This document shows positions 58,508 through 64,000 of a stretch of 64,000 bases of DNA, piece after piece. The DNA is from Pseudomonas purpurea (GTDB lineage: Bacteria > Pseudomonadota > Gammaproteobacteria > Pseudomonadales > Pseudomonadaceae). The position numbers were made by a program, and so were the translations under genes. The stretch lies in contig NZ_CP150918.1 in NCBI RefSeq assembly GCF_039908635.1, forward strand, positions 1,054,001-1,118,000, written 5' to 3'. The notes under the pieces are model-generated. The model was not told the origin of the DNA and made no database searches. It worked only from the letters and a program-made list of their open reading frames with translations. Each line of letters opens with the position of its first letter. Within the stretch, counting starts at the first letter, position 1.

Positions 58508-59884
58508 TCAGCATTCCACCCAGCTGACAGCCAGGCCGCCCCGTGAAGTTTCTTTGTATTTGTCGTGCATGTCGGCGCCGGTATCGCGCATGGTGCGGAT
58601 TACCCGGTCCAGGGAAATGAAGTGTTTGCCGTCGCCGCGCAGGGCCATTTGGGTGGCGTTGATTGCCTTTACAGCGGCAATTGCGTTGCGCTCGATGCAC
58701 GGCACTTGAACCAACCCGCCGACTGGGTCGCAGGTCAGGCCGAGGTTGTGTTCCAGGCCGATTTCGGCGGCGTTTTCCAGTTGTTCGGGCGTCGCGCCCA
58801 GGACCTCGGCCAAACCGGCCGCCGCCATGGCGCAGGCCGAGCCGACCTCACCCTGGCAGCCGACTTCGGCGCCGGAGATCGAGGCGTTTTTCTTGCACAG
58901 GATGCCCACCGACGCGGCGGCGAGGAAGAAATTCACCACGTCGTCGTCCGTGGCCTCGGGGTTGAACTTCATGTAGTAGTGCAGGACTGCGGGAATGATC
59001 CCCGCCGCGCCGTTGGTCGGTGCGGTGACCATGCGTCCGCCGGCGGCGTTTTCTTCGTTCACGGCCAGGGCAAACAGGTTCACCCATTCCATTGCCGAGA
59101 GGGTCGAACTGATGACGTTCGGCTTGCCGATTTCCAACAGGCTGCGGTGCAGTTTCGCGGCACGCCGTGGCACATCGAGGCCGCCGGGCAGCACACCTTC
59201 ATGGCGCAGGCCTTGCTCCACGCATTCGCGCATTACCGACCAGATGTGCAGCAACCCCTGGCGGATTTCCGCGTCGCTGCGCCAGGCGCGTTCGTTGGCC
59301 ATCATCAACTCGGCAACCCGCAAGCCATGCTGATTGCACAGCGACAGGAGTTCTGCCGCGCTGGAGAAGTCGTAAGGCAATTCGACGTCACCGGCAGGCG
59401 CTACGCCGGATTCCGCTTCGGCCGCTTCGACGATGAAACCACCGCCCACCGAGTAGTAGGTTTGTTCCCACAACTTGCCTTGTTCGCCAAACGCGATCAG
59501 GGCCATGGCGTTAGGGTGATACGGCAGGCTTTCGTCGAGCAGCAGCAAATCGCGCTGCCAGTCGAAGGCAATGCTCATGCGACCGGCCAGCAGGAGTTCA
59601 CCGCTTTCACGCAACTGCTGGATGCGCGGGCCGATGCTGGTGGGGTCGACGCTGTCGGGCCATTCGCCCATCAGGCCCATGACGCAGGCGCGGTCGGTGG
59701 CGTGGCCGACGCCGGTGGCGGACAGCGAACCATAGAGACGGACTTCCACGCGCCTGACATCGCCCAGCAAACCTTGGTCGAACAGCGATTGGGCGAAGGT
59801 CGCGGCGGCGCGCATCGGGCCGACGGTGTGGGAGCTGGACGGACCGATACCGACCTTGAAGAGATCAAAAACACTGATAGCCAT
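58508..59884 (-). CDS. sdaA: L-serine ammonia-lyase (iron-sulfur type)
   Basis: The enzyme deaminates L-serine to pyruvate using a [4Fe-4S] cluster. The 458-residue single-chain protein has the beta-domain start SVFDLFKVGIGPSSSHTVGP and alpha-domain cysteines in ILCKKNASISGAEVGCQGEV, GLTCDPVGGLVQVPCIERNA and the C-terminal tail VEC. All expected cysteines seem present. It is divergent from a LysR gene and upstream of a serine permease gene. Confidence 0.95.
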   Translation of the reverse strand: MAISVFDLFKVGIGPSSSHTVGPMRAAATFAQSLFDQGLLGDVRRVEVRLYGSLSATGVGHATDRACVMGLMGEWPDSVDPTSIGPRIQQLRESGELLLAGRMSIAFDWQRDLLLLDESLPYHPNAMALIAFGEQGKLWEQTYYSVGGGFIVEAAEAESGVAPAGDVELPYDFSSAAELLSLCNQHGLRVAELMMANERAWRSDAEIRQGLLHIWSVMRECVEQGLRHEGVLPGGLDVPRRAAKLHRSLLEIGKPNVISSTLSAMEWVNLFALAVNEENAAGGRMVTAPTNGAAGIIPAVLHYYMKFNPEATDDDVVNFFLAAASVGILCKKNASISGAEVGCQGEVGSACAMAAAGLAEVLGATPEQLENAAEIGLEHNLGLTCDPVGGLVQVPCIERNAIAAVKAINATQMALRGDGKHFISLDRVIRTMRDTGADMHDKYKETSRGGLAVSWVEC

Positions 59885-60019
59885 GCTAAAGCCTTACAAG
59901 CAATGGAGTAGGAATCGCTGCCATTTTTTGTAGGACAAGCGCAATGTCGGCGATACTGCCTACGTCGGTCAGCAGTGACCAACGAAATTTCCTAAGACAG
60001 GCTTTAGCAGGACTAAACG

Positions 60020-60967
60020 ATGAGTCGTCAATTTCATGCCCAGACCTATGTCTGGCTGCATGTGTTTTCTTGTGCGGCGCGGCACTTGTCGTTCACGCGG
60101 TGTGCCGAAGAATTGCACATCACCCCTGGCGCAGTGAGCCAGCAGATCCGCCAGTTGGAAGAACGCTTGGGTTTTCGGCTGTTCCATCGACGCGCCCGAG
60201 GTGTCGAGTTGAGCGCCGAAGGCCAGCGCCTGGCGATTACCGTCAACGAAGCCTACGGCAGCATCGACGCCGAACTGAGTCGGCTGGACGCCGGGATGAT
60301 CAGCGGCACGTTGCGTTTGCGTTCGATCCCTTCGTTTCTGGGCAAGTGGCTGACCCCGCGCCTGCCGCGTTTGCAGCAACGGTTTCCGGATATCCAGTTG
60401 CGGTTGGTGGCCGAGGACAGCAGCGTGGCGCTGCACGAAGGTGACTTCGACTTGGCCATCGACCTGAACGACGGCAGCTATCCGGGGCTGTTATCCACAA
60501 CCTTGCTCGATGAGCAGATTTTCCCGGTATGCGCGCCGAGTTTGTTGCGCGGTCGTCCGCCGCTGCACGGGCCGGCGGACCTGGTGCATTTTCCGTTGTT
60601 GCACGACATCACGGCCTGGCGTGGCAGCTATGAATATGCGGAATGGGAGTTCTACCTCAATGCCATCGGTTTCGATGGGGCAGGGGTGCGGCGCGGGCAT
60701 ACCTTCAATCGCAATCACCTGACCATCGAGGCGGCGATTGCCGGCATGGGCGTAGCCATTGCCCGGCGTACGCTGCTCAACGATGAACTGGAACGCGGGA
60801 CACTGATCGTGCCGTTTGGCGTTGCGGTACCCAATTTCAAACGTTATGTGCTGCTGTATTCGCCGGGCGCGCTGAGCCATCCGGGCGTACGCGCGGTGCA
60901 TGACTGGCTGGTGGAAGAAGCGGAAATATTTCGCGGTTTGCACCCGCTGGGCGAGGGGCAGTTGTGA
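60020..60967 (+). CDS. LysR-family regulator beside sdaA
   Basis: The 315-residue protein has a winged HTH (about 12-72, HLSFTRCAEELHITPGAVSQ) and an effector domain like GcvA/DsdC/AmpR (VHFPLLHDITAWRG). It is divergent from sdaA with 135 bases between, so is likely the activator of serine deamination and uptake. The effector could be L-serine, by inference. The ATG at 60020 fits family length. Confidence 0.88.
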   Translation: MSRQFHAQTYVWLHVFSCAARHLSFTRCAEELHITPGAVSQQIRQLEERLGFRLFHRRARGVELSAEGQRLAITVNEAYGSIDAELSRLDAGMISGTLRLRSIPSFLGKWLTPRLPRLQQRFPDIQLRLVAEDSSVALHEGDFDLAIDLNDGSYPGLLSTTLLDEQIFPVCAPSLLRGRPPLHGPADLVHFPLLHDITAWRGSYEYAEWEFYLNAIGFDGAGVRRGHTFNRNHLTIEAAIAGMGVAIARRTLLNDELERGTLIVPFGVAVPNFKRYVLLYSPGALSHPGVRAVHDWLVEEAEIFRGLHPLGEGQL

Positions 60968-61179
60968 GGAATTGTTGCAGTAGAGCAGGGCGACCCAACT
61001 CCCGACATTAACAGCGCTTTTACCGGTTGTCCGGCTTTATTTGCGTCTGAAAAATTATCTTTTTTTAGGGGTTGAATTGTTTCTCCGTCTGCCCAACTCT
61101 GTAGTCAAGAGGTCACGGACACCAGGTTCCAAACACTGCACCGGGCCTCTCGCGAGCTAGCTGAAATAAGGGAAGAACT

Positions 61180-61587
61180 ATGCAAATCCAAGTCAATAGC
61201 GATAACCATATTCAAAGCAGCATCCGACTGGAGGAGTGGGTACGTACTACCATTGAGAGCACGCTCGAACGTTATGAAGAGGACCTGACACGGGTCGAAG
61301 TCCACCTGCGGGACGAGAACGGCGATAAACCCGGACCACACGACATGCGCTGCCAGCTTGAAGCGCGGCCAAAAGGCCACCAACCGGTTTCCGTGACTCA
61401 TAAAGCCGACACCCTGGAACAGGCCATCGAAGGGGCAGCCACCAAGCTCGAACACGCGCTGGAACACCTGTTTGGCAAACTGCGCGGTAAACGCGCTGCG
61501 GTGACGCCACTGCCGACAGGCGCTCATGCCGACGCGCTGCTTGAAGAAGAATTTCTCGAGAACGAACAGGCCGCGCTCAATAGCTGA
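61180..61587 (+). CDS. HPF/RaiA-family ribosome-associated protein, divergent
   Basis: The 135-residue protein begins MQIQVNSDNHIQSSIRLEEW and has the beta-alpha fold typical of HPF/YfiA (TTIESTLERYEEDLTRVEVHL, SVTHKADTLEQAIEGAATKL). The extra acidic C-terminal part (DALLEEEFLENEQAALNS) and weak similarity to the hpf product at 0.6 kb mark it as a separate family member. It may be a stress-specific ribosome-binding protein. GGAAG precedes the ATG. A terminator follows. Confidence 0.8.
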   Translation: MQIQVNSDNHIQSSIRLEEWVRTTIESTLERYEEDLTRVEVHLRDENGDKPGPHDMRCQLEARPKGHQPVSVTHKADTLEQAIEGAATKLEHALEHLFGKLRGKRAAVTPLPTGAHADALLEEEFLENEQAALNS

Positions 61588-61615
61588 CGTCTGACTCACC
61601 TTTACCACCCCAATG

Positions 61616-61645
61616 AAAACGGGCCTGCAATTGCAGGCCCGTTTT
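61616..61645 (+). terminator. Intrinsic terminator after the HPF-like gene
   Basis: AAAACGGGCCTGCAA and TTGCAGGCCCGTTTT form a perfect 15-base stem with the T run inside and after it. Confidence 0.9.
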
Positions 61646-61799
61646 GTTTTGTGGCACAGGTGATTTTTGCGTTAACGCCAAAGGCCACCCTTGACCCTAA
61701 TGCTTTAGACTTTTGAGTGTTGCCGCACACATTGAATTTGGCAGGAAGCAGGCTGGTGTCGTTTGAGACCAGAAGCGGTATAAAACAGGGAGCGTTAGA

Positions 61800-63437
61800 T
61801 TGAAAAGTTACATCAGTAATCCGCAACGGTTAACGTTGTCGGTGATGGCTGCATTGTTTTTTGGAATGAGCAGCACCTCTGTTAATAGTGCCGAGATCGA
61901 TATTCAGGAAATCACGGTAGCTGAGATCGAAAAAGCTTTTGAGTCCGGGGCGTATACGTCAGAGCAATTGACAACGATATTTCTCGCTCGTATTGAAAGA
62001 TTTAATCCGCACTACAACGCTTTTACTGCGATGAATTCAAAGGCGCTTGATGAAGCCCGTGATGTAGATCGCCGGCGAAAAGCCGGAGAGAAGCTCGGGC
62101 CGCTAGCCGGCGTTCCGGTTGTGGTAAAGGACACCATGGATATGGCTGGACTTCCCTCCACAGCGGGTTATGCGCCTCTCTCATCGAGAGCGGGAGGCTT
62201 CGATCTTATTCCTGAAAGGGATTCGGCGGTCGTGCAGCGCTTGAGGGCTGCCGGTGCGATCATTCTGGCAAAAACCAATGTCCCTGTTTTTTCCGGAAGC
62301 CCTGCTAACGCCAATGACAGTTGGGCCGGAGTGACTTACAACGCGCTTAACCGCTCATGGTCTCCCGGTGGTTCGTCTGCCGGCACGGGGACGGCAGTCG
62401 CGGCAAACTTTGCCGTGGTCGGGTTGGCAGAAGAGACAGGTGGCTCCATTCAAAACCCGGCCGGTGCGCAGAGCGTGGTTGGCATCAAACCTACCTTTGG
62501 TCTCGTTCCGAACTCCGGGGTGATTCCACAGGCAGGTTCCACACGGGATGTCATTGGCCCGATCGCCCGCAACGTGCGTGATGCTGCGATTACCCTTGAT
62601 GTGTTGGCGGGGTACACCCTGGAGGACCCTAAAACCACGGCTGCTTTTGGCAATATCCCGCCAGGAGGGTACACGGCGGGTTTAAAAACCGGGGCTCTGA
62701 AGGGTAAGCGTATTGGGCTGTTGGGGCCAGGCTGGAGCACCACCTTCGGACATTTGCCACCCGTGACAAAGGTGGAGTATCAGAAAGCCATCGCGCAGAT
62801 TGAGTCGCTGGGGGCCAGCGTGGTTGCAGATCCTTTCGCCGGCTCCTGTTTTGTTGATCTGGCCCCGGCTGATGGTAGCTATGACCCCCGTGGGTCTGAT
62901 GCTCATGCCTATGATCTTGACCTTTACCTTAAAAACCTGGGGAACAGTGCAGCCGTTCATTCGCTTGATGAGTTGCACGTAAAGATGGGGATGAACCTCT
63001 TCGAAAAGGGAGGGCCACTCGATTACTACACCGAGCAACTGCCTGTACTGGGCCAGTCCTACAAAACCCCCGCCATCGCACCTGATCTTTCCGACTTTGC
63101 TCACCTTCGGGAAGACTACTTGCGGGTTTTCAATCATGTAATGGATGAAAACAACCTGGACGCACTGGTCTTCCCGCAAATGGTCGAGCCCTTGGGCGAT
63201 GTGTATGAAAGTTTCATAGACTCTACAACGTCCTCACCTATCAATATCTCAGGTGTCCCGGGTGTTGTTGTGCCCAGTGGAGCCTATCCGGGAGGCCAGC
63301 CATTCTCGTTGATCTTTGTCGGGCGCTTGTGGAGCGAGGGCCAGTTACTGGCCTATGCATTTGACTACGAACAGACCGTGAAGGGACGACTTGTTCCTGC
63401 ACCGTTGGAAACAACGCCTGGACCGAAGCCGATGTAA
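61800..63437 (+). CDS. Exported amidase, amidase-signature family
   Basis: The 545-residue hydrolase has a signal-peptide-like N-terminus (about 1-31, LTLSVMAALFFGMSSTSVNS). Its amidase-signature triad is Lys110 in VVVKDTMD, Ser192 in PGGSSAGTG, and nucleophile Ser216 in EETGGSIQNP, with the usual 24-residue spacing between the serines. It uses a TTG start at 61800 with AGGGAG upstream. Codon use seems less GC-biased than neighbours in the first part (e.g. AAAAGT, TTTTTTGG). It would act in the periplasm or outside on an amide substrate that is not known. Confidence 0.85.
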   Translation: MKSYISNPQRLTLSVMAALFFGMSSTSVNSAEIDIQEITVAEIEKAFESGAYTSEQLTTIFLARIERFNPHYNAFTAMNSKALDEARDVDRRRKAGEKLGPLAGVPVVVKDTMDMAGLPSTAGYAPLSSRAGGFDLIPERDSAVVQRLRAAGAIILAKTNVPVFSGSPANANDSWAGVTYNALNRSWSPGGSSAGTGTAVAANFAVVGLAEETGGSIQNPAGAQSVVGIKPTFGLVPNSGVIPQAGSTRDVIGPIARNVRDAAITLDVLAGYTLEDPKTTAAFGNIPPGGYTAGLKTGALKGKRIGLLGPGWSTTFGHLPPVTKVEYQKAIAQIESLGASVVADPFAGSCFVDLAPADGSYDPRGSDAHAYDLDLYLKNLGNSAAVHSLDELHVKMGMNLFEKGGPLDYYTEQLPVLGQSYKTPAIAPDLSDFAHLREDYLRVFNHVMDENNLDALVFPQMVEPLGDVYESFIDSTTSSPINISGVPGVVVPSGAYPGGQPFSLIFVGRLWSEGQLLAYAFDYEQTVKGRLVPAPLETTPGPKPM

Positions 63438-63514
63438 GTCAACTGGCCCAGCCCCGAGAGAGTGGGGCTGGGTTTTGATCGGTCATAGAGGCGGGGAGTG
63501 TCAGCTTTCGTTTT

Positions 63515-63662
63515 CTAGGCTCTGTACGAAAACTGCCTGCGTGTCGATCATGCTGCGTTAAAAACAGGCTCGGAATGCTCATTTACAATCCGTAAACTCC
63601 GCTTCCTCGCCTGTTTTTGCCTTGCCTGATCGCCACTCGGCGACTTTTCGTACAGGCCCTAG
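63515..63662. repeat. Structured dispersed repeat, copy B
   Basis: A 148-base element. Outer arms CTAGGCTCTGTACGAAAA (from 63515) and TTTTCGTACAGGCCCTAG (to 63662) pair with two mismatches. The core (63553-63624) shares about 68 of 72 bases with copy A at 58376-58447. Outer arms share little sequence with copy A yet remain self-complementary. It sits between the amidase gene and the convergent receptor gene. Confidence 0.85.
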
Positions 63663-63685
63663 TGTGTGCCGGGCATTAACGCCAC

Positions 63686-64000
63686 TCAGAATGCCACCGA
63701 CGTCTGCACATACAAGGTCCGTGGTTCGCCCACATATTTGCCCATGTTGTTGTCATCGAACGAGCGGGTGAAGTACTGATGGTTGAAGATGTTTTTCACC
63801 CCCACGGCGACGTTCAGGTCCGACAGTCGCGGGCCAAAATCATAAGCCGCCCGGCTGCTGAACAGCATATAGCCAGGGATCTTGCCAGCGTTGCCGGCCT
63901 TGCTTTCCTTGACGGTGTTGGCGTTGTCGGCGAACTGGTCGCTCTGGTAGCTGCTGTCCAGGTTCAGTTTCCATTGGCCTTCGGTGTAACCGATGCCCAG
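63686..64000 (-). CDS. TonB-dependent receptor, C-terminal part (FecA-like), runs off window
   Basis: The last 104 residues of an outer-membrane receptor are visible, ending with the barrel signature: AAYDFGPRLSDLNVAVGVKN, FNHQYFTRSFDDNN, VGEPRTLYVQTSVAF, with Phe as the last residue as usual for outer-membrane barrels. The IPGYMLFSSRAAYDFGP segment resembles FecA-type ferric citrate receptors. The start is beyond 64000. Ligand not decidable from this part. Confidence 0.85.
   Translation of the reverse strand: MGIGYTEGQWKLNLDSSYQSDQFADNANTVKESKAGNAGKIPGYMLFSSRAAYDFGPRLSDLNVAVGVKNIFNHQYFTRSFDDNNMGKYVGEPRTLYVQTSVAF

Overview
This window is chromosomal DNA of a Pseudomonas, most likely of the P. 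fluorescens group. Gene order and protein content match that genus: ptsN-hpf-rpoN-lptBAC-kdsCD, mlaFEDCB-ibaG-murA-hisGDC-algW, cysD-cysNC, hmgABC, and sdaA beside a serine permease. GC is high throughout. REP-type inverted pairs carrying the GAGC(A/T)(A/T)GCTC-like core, common in fluorescent pseudomonads, sit between genes. I found no tRNA, rRNA, CRISPR array, transposase or prophage. Most of the window is core genome, with accessory-looking material at about 14.4-17.3 kb, 34.4-37.3 kb, 50.9-55.3 kb and 61.8-64 kb.

Layout. 1-6.0 kb (minus): KDO synthesis, LPS transport, sigma-54, ribosome hibernation and nitrogen PTS. 6.3-14.3 kb (plus): Mla phospholipid transport, BolA-like IbaG, MurA and histidine genes. 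14.4-17.3 kb (minus): a TonB-dependent receptor with a frameshift and a DUF4198 periplasmic protein. 17.4-22.4 kb: AlgW, a Nif3-family protein and sulfate activation. 22.6-31.8 kb: acyltransferase, frameshifted Pta, FKBP, glutathione peroxidase, an OYE-family reductase, glycosyltransferase, CysZ and TrxB. 31.9-34.3 kb (minus): HopJ-family and DUF1244 proteins, then folX-folE-folM for tetrahydromonapterin. 34.4-37.3 kb: a monooxygenase-like protein, a MerR/LitR-type regulator, a PilZ-like protein and a short LOV photoreceptor. 37.4-42.8 kb: MioC-like flavodoxin (frameshifted), LysR, LrgAB, a class II aldolase-like protein, an alpha/beta hydrolase and an SDR. 43.3-49.1 kb: homogentisate catabolism with its IclR regulator and an aromatic-acid transporter. 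49.1-55.3 kb: methyltransferase, SirB1-like protein, a leucine-dehydrogenase-like protein and a 2-oxoacid dehydrogenase E1-alpha/E1-beta/E2 set without E3. 55.3-61.6 kb: SOS gene yebG, psiE, serine uptake and deamination with a LysR regulator, and a second HPF-like protein. 61.8-64 kb: an exported amidase and the 3' end of a FecA-like receptor.

How genes work together. The pterin genes would supply the cofactor of phenylalanine hydroxylase, and the hmg genes finish tyrosine breakdown. The most interesting locus is the blue-light module: a LOV protein with photoactive Cys53 lies upstream of a degenerate PilZ-like gene, converging on a LitR-type regulator whose cobalamin ligands are missing. 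Just beyond is a perfect palindrome overlapping the putative folM promoter. Other points are two copies of a structured repeat whose outer stems differ but remain complementary, a leucine-dehydrogenase homologue without its catalytic lysine, and three frameshifts that all look like one extra C in GGCCT. The last pattern suggests sequence error rather than gene decay.
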